Below are positions 33,601-44,050 of a stretch of DNA of 64,000 nucleotides, one piece after another. Source of the DNA: Sabethes cyaneus. Its lineage: Eukaryota > Arthropoda > Insecta > Diptera > Culicidae. The stretch covers positions 219,481,527-219,545,526 of the forward strand of contig NC_071355.1 of assembly GCF_943734655.1 (NCBI RefSeq), read 5' to 3'. Positions within the stretch are counted from its first letter, which is position 1. Each line of letters begins with the position of its first letter. Below the pieces are notes generated by a model. The model was not told the origin of the DNA and did not search any database. It saw only the letters and a program-made list of their open reading frames with translations. A program made the translations under genes and the position numbers.

Positions 33601-33945
33601 AATAAAAATATGATAAAAAAGAATTTCAAACTACTGAAAATCTTCACAAAAATGTCTAATGAATGACATACGAAAATAATACAAGAATGACACAAATGCA
33701 CATAAATATCATAAAAACGACTCAAAATTAATATGAAAATAACGTAATACAATAGAAAACATGCACAAAAATAACATATACATACAAACAGATGCAAAAA
33801 TAATAATAAAACGATTCCAAAATGATTTAAACCAAATTCTGAAACGATTAAAATATTACAGGTACAAATTGGTGTTTAATGGGTATGAAACAGGAATGGC
33901 AACTGAGAAGGAGCATCAAACATAGCTCTAGCCACATCAAGACCC
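33601..33945. other. Noncoding A-rich stretch
   Basis: A-rich sequence with ATGACACAAA-like words. Nothing recognised. Confidence 0.45.
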
Positions 33946-34037
33946 TACCTAGCGCCTGACGTGGCCATACCCGGTAATGTTCGAAAATGAGAAGCTAAGC
34001 TAGAGTGTGCGTTGCCGAGGTTAGTGAGCCCGGAAGG
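33946..34037 (+). repeat. 5S-rRNA-like segment (possible 5S-derived SINE or pseudogene)
   Basis: The order GTGGCCATACCCGG, GAGAAGCTAAGC, then GCGTTGCCGAGGTTAGTGAG parallels eukaryotic 5S rRNA: the ACCATACCACG start, the box A region GAAGTTAAGC, and the box C region GGTTAGTACTTGGATGG. It is clearly not a functional 5S gene because several stretches are changed or missing. The comparison is from memory and not aligned by computer. Confidence 0.4.
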
Positions 34038-37000
34038 TGTAAAATCCTTAAAATTTGATTTTAAATTCACTGTACATCACTGTCGACTCCTTTGGTATGA
34101 ACATCCCAAAAGGGTTGAAAGTCCGAAAGTAATAGTAAAATCCATACGATTCTAGTGTTACTCTCTGGCGGCGTTTGCTCAAAGGGAAATGATATTCAGT
34201 TATTCTTCATGCATCTTTGGAATGTCAGTTGAGCTAACACCTTCTATAGCTCGAAACTAAGATGATTGGGGAGACTAAGCATGGCTGCAGTTACCTTTTT
34301 TCCATTACATCACTGCCGGACAGTGGGAGATAGATAGGGTTTACAGATACAAATGCGAATTTTTGTTTAATTTTCCTCTCTTAATTTGGTACTCGAATTT
34401 GTATTAACGTTTACTCAGCTGGTCCGTTGATTTTTTTCTATCAAGTTTTTCTATCATATCTTCATTTAACTTTATTTTATTTCAGGTTTAGGTTAACAGT
34501 TCCTTAATTGTACCTCAATGATAAAAAGAAAAACACGTCTTGCTGAACTTTGTTTCGATTGCGTTCAACTTCAGTTTAGTTTCCTTTGATTCAGAATATT
34601 AGTTTGAATTTTGGTGCAGTCTTCGCGCTACGTCAGAGTAGGTTGCTATAAATTTAGCAATGCTATAAATTTTCAAGTATATTATCTGACAACAGCGCCA
34701 GCGCAAGCTAGTGGCGTTCTCGCACAGTGACTGTTGTTTGAGTCTTGGCTAAAGTGAAAATTTAAAATGATCCCTTTTATTGGCGATGGAATGTGGCTTC
34801 AGTGTTACGTTTGTTAGTCTGTGGTTTGACGTTATTTCAGATTTCTTAAAGAATATTGGTATATATTAACCTTCAAACTGTTTGAATGGACAATATTGAA
34901 AATGTGTTCAGTACATATTTCTTGACATTTTCGTACCAACACTACAGTATTCTGACTACGAGAATTCTAGAAATTTGTGGAAAAAATATTTTGGTTATTT
35001 TTGCCATTTCTACTTATGAAGAAATATGATATCTGGAATAAAAATATACATCGCAAAACTTGTCTGCAAGTAGTTTACATCCTTTATATGACTTTAATAT
35101 CTGAAAACATCTAAGAAAAGTATCTGCGTAGAGCTTTGGACATGAAATACGAAATGGACTATTTCTTACTTTGAGTAATTTTTACCGTCGAAATAAATTT
35201 TTTGCGTAAAAATAAAAATTTGTGCTCCCTTCGGGTATAATTACATGAAAAAATAGTCGATAGCGTTTTTACAATGTTGCCCGTTCGTGGTTACTTATCC
35301 CTAGAGTGTCAACCACATCAATCGTGCCGTTCCGGTTTTGTTAAATCAAATTAATGACGTGAAATTTTTCAAAATAACGCTACTTTACTTAATCGCACGT
35401 TTGTCGTCCATGCTACTAGGCCCGTGAAGTGAAAAGCATTAGATGGAGGTTTTCAGAATGATGCGACTATTGGAAAATGTCCAATGATCATTTATTGTCA
35501 ATATTATTAACATCAACGCATCCGTACGTAAATTGCAAAGCATTAAGATAATTTCACAGCATGCATCCAGTGAACTCTGTGTTCGTACAAGTAACTACAA
35601 CCGGATTTTATAGCCGAATGGACGTTGCTCGAAGCAACAATGTTGCAAGAACTCCTGTCGCGGCATTATTGCCGTGGGTTGAACCTGAAGTATGCATATA
35701 TGTAAATTCAATTTATGGCCGAAGCACGCATTTATTTAATTTCTAAAATAAAATCATAATCTCAGTTATTCAACGGTCAGCGTTTGCAACGAGTTTGCCT
35801 GACTGGGGCGCTCCAGAACCTGTAATCCTAGCCCAGCTATAATCAAATTAACATGTATGTATGTCAGTCCTGTTTTTGCGTATTTTATACTGCACTATTC
35901 AGATACAAACGTGTCCCTATTTCCCATGCTGCAGTTTTATTAATTTATTGTACCCTAAAGATGTTTCGTTTTAACTAAAACCGTTCCAGCACATGGTAGA
36001 GATTACTTCAACAATTTATGAATATGCAGTTTCGCCCGATGCACGTCTCTCACATCGGGCAACCGAACATTCCAAGCAAAAGGCGCGATCATTAGCGTTG
36101 CAGGCGCCGCTTAGGAATTTCTTTCACACTAATCCGCTCCCGCATCACGACACTACCGGTCACAAGCGGCGCATTAAGTTTGAGGGCAGTCACATTCCTG
36201 GGGGCAACATAGTTGCAGCTGATGCAGAGCATTGTATGATTGATGGAGCAATCGCATCTTGGCTGGAATGTACCCTCGCTAAAAATAATCCTGCGATGTC
36301 AATTCCGTTTTACCCAGATAAATGTGCAGTGGCCGGAATGTTGTCGAGTTTTGTTTGAACCTTTTTCCGTTGGGCCATGCCATCGTGCATGAGCCACGAA
36401 AACGTTAATGATGCTAATTCGATATGAAAATGATGCTTCCTTCGCGTCGCGTCGTGCGGAGTTTCACGGAGCCACAGAAGCCACTTTGTGTAATCCGGCC
36501 AATGGCCGTCTCGTTGGAGTTTTACATTGTGTTCCGTTTGTGTGCACGTTTATGCAGCAAATGATTATTGACTTGAATCCGCCGTCGTTCTGTTTTAACG
36601 CTAAAATTCACAACGGCTCTCAGTTTGAAAGCATAATTTAGGAGGGATTATGATATGAAACAAATGCGCTGGAAAATATAATATAATAATATAAATATAG
36701 TAGTGAATGACAATTCGTTTCCGAGTTAGCTGACCCCACACTCATGCTCGTTTCAAGAAAGTACCCTTACACGACGTAACCTACGAACTTCCATTATTGT
36801 CCGGAACCTTTGCCAATATATAGTAGTATGTCCTCGCCGATAGGCGAAGCATTATGAGTGATAATGGCAAAACCTTCGGATATGATGGCCTCATGCCGGA
36901 GGCAAAAAAAGTACACCCAAGAATGCAACAGACTGAAAGATTTATTTGTTCAGCTTTGGCAGAACAAGCTTTTCACTCCCGCTTCGCTGCACTCTGTGAT

Positions 37001-37990
37001 GTTGCACATTCCTACCGGTGAACAAAATAAACTTTAATAAGGACTCTGCGTGTTTTCGTTTCGCGTGCAGCGCAACTCTACCCTGCTGTTCAGCGCGCGA
37101 TTGACAGCGCAACCGGTACCTACCTACCTACCTATACCTACCGGTAGATGCGAAGCTGAGGCGAACAAAATTGTATGGAACGAACATAAAAATTGAAAGC
37201 AATAAAAAGGTGAAAAGGCACAAAAAATACAAAAAAGCTCCATCCAATTTGGCTACTGTTTTCTTTTAACACCCAGAAGAGCAGCGTTCGATTCCGAAGA
37301 AGTTTCCGAAGGCAGAGAGGTACGAGTACCGAATCTGAGAAGTAGCCATTTTTATGCGAGAAATCTGGTTCCGTTGGTAAAAGAAACTATTTAACTTTTG
37401 TAGAAGTTGAGAAAATAAAAATAATTGCGAAAGTTTCATCTAAATACCAAATTGCGCCAAGCGGCCTGCGTTTGCGCGGTTGCCCGTTCACGTGTACAGA
37501 AAAATGCCAATTTTCAAAATTATCTTGAGTTTATATGCTGAATGATAGTGGTAGAGCTGAAAATGGATGTCGAATGCCACTTTAAAATTCGAAATGATCA
37601 GCCGGATTGCAAGAAGGTTAGGTAAGATTATGTTATGTGAGTGCTCTTTTTGCTACCAACAAGTAGTAGGCCCATATCGTCATAAATATAAATTAAAAAC
37701 CCGAATTAATCTACCTAGCGGTGCGACCCAGCCTTTCTACTGCAACAACAGTTAATTTTTAATTTCTCAGGAACATCTATAATTAAGTTGGCTATGTTTT
37801 CAAATATCAGTTCCTTATTCTTCAAAATCTTTATTTAACAGTAAAATTCACAAGTCCGTATTGCGTGCAATAATTATATTTTCCTTCCAAGAGTACGCAA
37901 ATATTTGTAAGCGTCATTTGTTTTAGTTTAACAACATCTTATTTAGTTTTATATTATTTACATAATTTCACGGGTAGAAATTTGATCTTC
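34038..37990. other. Long block without a recognised gene
   Basis: AT-rich DNA with one GC-richer island at about 35,990-36,650 containing two ORFs (see the separate entry). The piece 34,866-35,040 resembles 38,300-38,560 and is probably another dispersed repeat. A short CTAC repeat occurs at 37,119-37,140. No RNA gene is seen. Confidence 0.45.
35993..36641 (+). other. Two unassigned ORFs in a GC-richer island
   Basis: Plus-strand frames of 121 codons (35,993-36,358) and 77 codons (36,408-36,641) lie in succession in sequence that looks unique within the window. The first is rich in Ala, His and Lys, with no signal peptide, membrane segment or zinc pattern that I recognise. The frames could be chance ORFs in conserved noncoding DNA or a small host gene. 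I give them no function. Confidence 0.2.
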
Positions 37991-38004
37991 AAAACGAGCA
38001 AAAT

Positions 38005-38215
38005 GACTCATGATTCCTGGTTTCTAGCTCATGATTTATGAAAATACACCATGAATAAAAATCATGATATCACGAGCTTCTTGCAGTACAACACAACGCA
38101 AAATCATGAACTATTATTCATGATTTTGTGCTGTCTGATATGGCAGTTCAGTCATGATTTGACATGAACTCACATTTCATGATTTTATGATTTCATTCAT
38201 GGCATCGGAAGCAAA
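38005..38215. repeat. Cluster of TCATGA palindromes
   Basis: TCATGATT or close variants occur about eight times in 210 bp, in both orientations. Around 38,099-38,135, GCAAAATCATGAA and TTCATGATTTTGTGC form a hairpin with a short loop. It may be a decayed foldback element. No target duplication was identified. Confidence 0.55.
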
Positions 38216-38592
38216 TTTCTTTCCGTGTTATAGAACCATAAATGTAGCCACAAACGATAATTTTTGCTTGGCTTGAATGAATACACATAGAAAATTAGAA
38301 ATTAACCCTCTAACGAGCCTACTGACGGTATTCACTTTTGGGCTTCAGAGCAACATAAGAAGCTAGTTTTGAATTGACAATATGAAAAATATGTTCATCA
38401 CAGATTTCTTGATATTTTGATATTAATATCACAGCATTCTAACAATGCGTTCAAGTCTTATCATCGTTCAAATATAAATATTCAAAAAATTACGAAAAAA
38501 AATTATTGCGCAAATATTTTCTTTTTCACTTTTGAAGATAAAGGATATCTAGAAGAAAATGATTGACCTTAAAATTTTACTGAGGTAAATAA

Positions 38593-39034
38593 GACTCTAC
38601 TAATATTTTATAAAATTTTTGTTCTTCCGATGTTTGGCAACTAAGAAAAAAGTGTAATCACGAAAAAAAATTAAGCGTTTTATGCATTTTTACTTAAAGT
38701 TTAATCGTGAAAACCAAATTTATTCTTACTTTTCAAATAAATGTTATTATTTTCTACGAAAAGCGAAAACCTGTCAAATAAGAAAAAAAAATTGGAGAAA
38801 TTTTTTCGCCGATTTTCGGAAATTACATTTTCTGAACTTCCAATTCTGTTTCGTACTAGCAGCGTAAACATACCGTAGACTTTCGAGTTCTTTAAGTTGT
38901 AAAGCTCAAGACAATTGATTTTTAACAAAAACTTGTTACTCAAGGGCAAAAAAATTGTTGCCCCCAGATTTTTAAAGCCAATATTGAGGAGGGGGGGGGG
39001 GCTGACAAAACTTTACAAATAATTTGCAATTGCC
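38593..39034. mobile_element. PIF/Harbinger-type MITE, family H (copy 4, diverged)
   Basis: 442 bp flanked by TAA at 38,590-38,592 and 39,035-39,037. The left end is eroded (GACTCTACTAATATTTTATA). The right end on the minus strand is GGCAATTGCAAATTATTTGT. The interior AAAGTTTAATCGTGAAAACC and a G-run at 38,990-39,001 match the family. Confidence 0.75.
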
Positions 39035-39187
39035 TAACTGAAATTAGGCTTTTTCTTAGTTGGCGCTCCTTCAGATGATTATTTTGTCATGACCGGCTAG
39101 ATTGCTGTAATTACCGCGGCATCACGTTGGTCAACGCCGCTTACAAGGTGCTCTGTCAGATTTTGATGCGTCGTCTATCCCCAATTA

Positions 39188-40295
39188 GGCTTATACAAAT
39201 TTGGAAAAAAGTTTATGTCCTGGTCTTGAAATATTGTTTCAGGGGGGGGGGGGAGGGCAAAAAAAAAATAATATCATCAAACCTTCAAAACCGAAACAAA
39301 GGAGTAGAAACCAGTGTTTATTTTTCCATATTAATGCATATTTAATACAAAAATGTAGTACAGTACTTCAATTTCAGTTCAAACCGAACCAATCATTAAA
39401 ATGTTTGGAGAGAAAAACCGTTACGACTGCCTAGCAATGAAAATGTTATTCCAATTTAATTCCAGTTTCGCACATTGCCATAACCCATACTAAAACTCCA
39501 TTTTTAAATCAGAAGAAGATGCACATAACTGAACATGACTTGATTTGATGTTAATGTCGGGCCACCATTGATCCCAATGATAATCACAACATGACAATAA
39601 CAATAGTCCGAAAAATTTCTAACAATTCAGTAACATCCTTTCTGCATACATTCAATGCATGGTAAAATATTGTGTTTGTAAGGTAAAATTGTAAGCTTTA
39701 TGTCCCCAACATCCAAAATTAGGGTAAGTTCTTGGACACTATGGAATAAAACGACCAATTGGAGCCCCGAAAGCACTGAAAGCTGATATTCCGGAATGTC
39801 TAATTTGTTGTATTTCTATTTTAATCTATCTACTACCGATGACAGCATAAAATAACCATCCTGCAATTCGGAATATATTCGTCAAAAGCGGTACCAAATT
39901 TCACTAATATATTGTTTAGTTTAGTGATGCCTCAATCTAATTCGATTCTGTTAAAACAAGTTAAAATAAAATGGAATAAGATTTAAAGTAAATGGAGCCT
40001 AAGGCTGATTTTAAGCACATCCAATTTTCGGCTTTGGGACCACCTGCGACCTGTAGCAAAAATCAAAAATCTTAGTTGGTGAAGGAAAGTTGATCGAGAC
40101 TAAGCGGATAATTACTTTAACTTTGTACATATTGGGTAATTTAGAGATGTAAACTCGGAGAACTGTAAAAAATTTCCTTATCACTAAAGAATGTAACATA
40201 ATATGTATTACACCTTATTTTTTTGCCCCTTCAATTTTCGAAAATTTTGGAAGGGGGGGGGGCGACATAAACTTTTTTTCAAATTTGTATAAGCC
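39188..40295. mobile_element. PIF/Harbinger-type MITE (1.1 kb) inserted in LINE RT
   Basis: The ends GGCTTATACAAATTTGGAAA and (minus strand) GGCTTATACAAATTTGAAAA continue as inverted repeats for about 32 bp with one mismatch. TTA flanks it at 39,185-39,187 and 40,296-40,298. G-runs sit just inside both ends (39,242-39,253; 40,251-40,262), as in the shorter family H copies, and the termini are related. The host LINE reading frame continues across the site if the insert and one TTA are disregarded, confirming the boundaries. No transposase ORF is visible. Confidence 0.9.
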
Positions 40296-40635
40296 TTACA
40301 AGAGAATTCATAAGGCAGTATCAGGCGGGCTTTATGTGGGTACGTGCTACTACGGATCAAATTTTTACTTTCCGACAAATCCTCCAGAAATGTCGAGAAT
40401 ACAACGTGCCCACGCATCATATTTTCGTGGATTTCAGGGCAGCATACGATACAGTTGAACGCGAACAGCTATGGCAGATAATGCACGAGTACGGTTTTCC
40501 GGACAAACTGATGCGACTCATCAAAGCTACCCTGGAGCTAGTTATGTGTTACGTCCGCATTTCGGGAATGCTCTCGAGTGCTTCGAATCGCGCAGAGGGT
40601 TGCGGCAAGGAGATAAACTGTCCTGTTATTGAAGG

Positions 40636-41131
40636 TGTGACGACCGGCGCTAGCCAATTTGTCGCTCCACGCAAATTCTCGAAATGGCGCCACCAGAATA
40701 AACGAAAAACAGGAGGCGTTGCTGTGTGCAGACATGTTACTTACACCCTCGAAAACACACAGTCTTTCTGCATGACAACTCACGAGGCAAACAACTCGTG
40801 AGCAGCCAGCTGCCCGTGAGGGCTAGCGGCACACTGGGATACAGATTGTGCATTTTTGTTTTCTTCTTCATCTTACGCCCTCGATTCTACACGCGGGTGG
40901 GAGTGCTAGTCCTCGCGAATGATCGGTATCAGTTGTTCAGGCTGCAATGACGTGCGAGAGCGACGCTCTTGGCTGTTAGCTTAATACACACTCGCAAACG
41001 GCGTTACAGTGCACGAATAAATAAGAGCAGGAGTCCGAAAGGAATGCTTATGTCAGTGTGTTCATTAGAACGAGTACGTGTGTGTGAGAAAAGTAGCCCA
41101 CACAAGTGCGGGCTTCGCAACACTGGTCACA
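40636..41131. mobile_element. Candidate solo LTR inside the LINE
   Basis: The LINE sequence stops making sense at about 40,640 and LINE 3' pieces reappear after about 41,420. The intervening block starts TGTGACGACCGGCGC and has TGTGAC/GTCACA inverted ends over 496 bp. An AATAAA lies in its last quarter (41,015-41,020). Its GC-rich character differs from the surroundings. No matching target duplication is visible, so the call is tentative. Confidence 0.4.
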
Positions 41132-41880
41132 GTCAACCACGATTTCTTTTGAATAATTGTTGGTTTCTTGAAACCCATTATTAGAATGACAAACCTTCAA
41201 AAACGAAAAAGTTCGGTTCATATTTACTGTTACTTCAGAAACTTCGTCCTCATACCTTGTTACTTCATCGAAGATGAATCTGCTGATTGCGGGTTCTGAA
41301 GAGATTCGAAAACCTCTCCCGAAAAATTTGCAAATAATTTAATATCATCAATGCCACTTTCCCAGCACGTTTATCTGAGTGTTTTGATTGTTGTGTTTTA
41401 TTGCGAATAGATTTTCATCAGGAGAAGGTGGAGCGCAAACGGAAAGCGAAGAATGGCGTAGGCGTATGAACCATGCACTGCAGGCACTACTTGGAATGAT
41501 TCTCAAAGTACACTTGTCCGGATACCGTGTAAAAAATACCGGATGACTGTGCAGTGAATCTGTTCTCTTCTAGACCTCCATCGGCCTTACGCATATGTTA
41601 GGTTGGAAACGTATAAAATGTTGGCGGGTTATTCAGGTCGAGCCACAAGCTCAACATCTTCTTTTGCTAGCTTGGTTCGTGGTGCTCATACACAGGCGAG
41701 AGTGTTGACCGATCATGAATTCACCAACATTTTCGGCCAACATGTTCGTACGTGTATGAGGGCCTTTAGGAACAGAGAGGCCCAACTTACCAGATGGCTC
41801 GACCAGGTTGAAGCGGACTTGCGTATGTCGAGACGCGCAACGAATTGGCTTCCAGTTATTGAATTCTAGTGTCATTTAAG

Positions 41881-42430
41881 ATATCGCACGATAGGTCTTT
41901 GTTCATAGACGAAATTGGCCACTTGTCTGAATGTTCCCGGAAGTCCCCAGAACTTGTCCAGGTATAACCAACGTGGTGCTAGGTAGTTGATCTGACTGTC
42001 AGTGATCTAGTTTTTAAATTCTGGCGTAATTTGAGGTGTCGCATGATAAGTATTTGTTCATGTTCGATACGGTATTTCCGGTTAGTCCCAATACGGCGTA
42101 AAACTCCTAAAATGGGTATATGTTGCATGAAAAATCAATACCGGCTGTGATTTACGTTCATTTTGGAAGTGTCATTGAAGATTTTTATTTACTTTATATG
42201 AGCAATCTGCCCTTTAAAACTTCAAAAGGGCTTAACTCAAAATTTCGTCGATAGATTTTTTTTAAATTGATTCAGAGGTGTAGGATGGCAATACAAACCA
42301 ACTGGCATTTTCCATTTAAATGGCCTATTTTATTTTTTAATAACGGTATTTTGAACACCGTGCGCACTGTATAAATATGCGAATGAATAATAGAATCAGT
42401 CAAGTGTCAACAAAGCTTAATATTAAACCA
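41881..42430. other. Noncoding stretch
   Basis: AT-rich. The segments at 41,870-41,900 and 42,030-42,060 share the words CATTTAAGATATCGCACGATAGG / AATTTGAGGTGTCGC..GATAAG, so a short repeat is duplicated. No gene. Confidence 0.45.
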
Positions 42431-42440
42431 CAGAAAATAG

Positions 42441-42530
42441 ACGGCTTAGTGGTGTAATTGGTTAAACAACACATTCGACTAGAGATTGAGAGCTGTGAGT
42501 TCGACTTTCACCTTCGCTAAGTTTATATTG
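42441..42530 (+). repeat. tRNA-like segment, possible SINE head
   Basis: The order TAGTGGTGTAATTGGTTAAA (A-box-like), TTCGACTAGAGATTGAGAGC (arm-like) and GAGTTCGACTT (B-box-like) resembles a decayed tRNA. No proper cloverleaf can be drawn by eye, so it is not a functional tRNA. An hAT-type MITE follows immediately. Confidence 0.35.
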
Positions 42531-42538
42531 TTGGCCTA

Positions 42539-42719
42539 TAAGGCTGTGCGAGATCTCGCGAAATTTCGTCTTTACCGAAATCGAACGAAACTGGACGAAA
42601 TTAGAGCATATATTCAACTGTAGTTTAATGGTGATCTACCATAAAATTTAAGACGAATTTCGTACGATTTCGTTGAATTTCGATAAACACGAAATTTCGC
42701 GAAATCTCGCTCAGCCTTA
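42539..42719. mobile_element. hAT-type MITE with 8-bp duplication TTGGCCTA
   Basis: 181 bp with inverted ends TAAGGCTGTGCGAGATCTCG and (minus strand) TAAGGCTGAGCGAGATTTCG, continuing inward for about 40 bp. Perfect 8-bp direct repeats TTGGCCTA lie at 42,531-42,538 and 42,720-42,727. An 8-bp duplication is typical of hAT elements. Non-coding. Confidence 0.9.
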
Positions 42720-42727
42720 TTGGCCTA

Positions 42728-44050
42728 GTATCAAGAACTTTTCAGTTTATCTGTGTCTACATTTTTCGCATTAAGCATTTATTCTTTCCCAACATTATAT
42801 TGAAATGTCAAAAAACTCAAATATAAAACCATTAAGCCTTACATTCAAATATCGGCTAGCGAGTAAGATCGTTAAAGTTACTAGTTGCCTGATATGAACT
42901 TTAACGAAACGGGGTAAAAATTAAAGTACCTTTATAAATTATTGGTACGTTCAAAATCGCTCAGATATACATTAAGTTTCTTCAGCAGTATTTTCCCCCA
43001 TGTGGATGATCGCTTTCGAACGTTTCAGTTATTCTTTTGTTATCGAACAATGTGCAACGTACAATTGTTCACGCAAGCTCTGCATTTCAAGAACCTGCAT
43101 TCACATCAGCTGCATTGAATTACAACAGTATGGTCTAGAAAGAAAAACGAGAGACCTGCAATTGCCAATTCTGCGCGGTTTTACACGCATCAAACTGTAA
43201 AATAAAAACTGAAAAATAGCAGCTTTTGGCAAAAACAGGCTACCCTTTCTGCTATCGACTCGAGAAGATGCTGGCATAGGGTCTTTGACCTCAACCGACA
43301 GAAAAGCATCATCCACAAGCTCCCATCCAGCAGAGCCAGCACACCGGACCGGCGCAGCGCGGCAGTAAAACGGCCGGTGGTTGAGTCGCGATGGCGATGG
43401 CGCGCTTTTTTGGCCATGAACGACGAAACGCTCGACAAAATGAGCAAAGAACCGGAGAACGCACTGACGGGAGGTTCCCGACGCAAGAGAAAGGCAAACG
43501 CGACGAGTAACAGCGATTTTTAGCCCTCCATCCATTGCCATATGTGAAAGGGCTAGGGTTGTTCACTTTTTTCTCTGCACGCTAGTGGTGTGGAAAGAAA
43601 CTACAAGAGAGAGTTGTAAATTCTACCAGTTAAGTTGAAATTTGTTTCTACTTGATCACGATAAAGATAATTGAAAAGTTTGGCATTTTATAAAATCGAC
43701 GTATACACAGATTTGTAAGTCTGAAGGGGGGTTCATGGTACACCCCCTGTAATGTAAACATCCTAACATGATTTTTTTTAATCTGAACGCTGATAATTTG
43801 ATTACGTTCAGGTAACTACAGGTTACTGCAGGATTCGTAACTCGTAACAAAATAGAAAATGAACCCACTAAAACTAAATATAGTGTCATTCAAAGGTTGG
43901 TTTTTATTCGTTTTGATAAAGTTTTCAACCTACCGGACACTTGACAGTTGAAATAGGAATTCGACTGAACGCTTCAGCTTGGTACACTGAGAAAATACCA
44001 CCATTTAATTATTTTGCGCCTCACATATGGATTTATGCAATGTGCTGACT
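42728..44050. other. Noncoding block
   Basis: No gene recognised. The GC-richer part 43,240-43,560 has overlapping minus-strand ORFs (146, 98 and 85 codons) in all three frames. That pattern argues against any of them being real. Confidence 0.5.

Larger units (their letters stand above)
39085..41880 (+). pseudogene. Decayed LINE (same family as 60.4-63.6 kb), multiply interrupted
   Basis: RT pieces occur in order. ITLVNAAYKVLCQILMRR (39,125-39,178) precedes a MITE. After the MITE come QYQAGFMWVRATTDQIFTFR and the motif A region HHIFVDFRAAYDTVER (to about 40,455). LIKATLELVMCYVRISG follows, then the motif B region RQGDKLSC read in another frame. Downstream, EWRRRMNHALQALLG (about 41,450-41,500) and RWLDQVEADLR (about 41,800) match 3' parts of the family. 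The last also matches 60,430-60,480 on the minus strand. The LINE is broken by the element at 39,188-40,295 and probably by an LTR at 40,636-41,131. It cannot encode a functional RT. Confidence 0.8.

Noticed and set aside
32206..33797. Several 120-190-codon minus-strand ORFs rich in Phe, Leu, His and Ser that look like membrane proteins
   Set aside because: All three frames are open over the same tandem repeat, which shows the openness comes from the 21-bp-biased repeat and AT composition.
43101..43566. Three overlapping minus-strand ORFs (146, 98, 85 codons)
   Set aside because: Open in all three frames, as in stop-poor GC-rich DNA. No domain.
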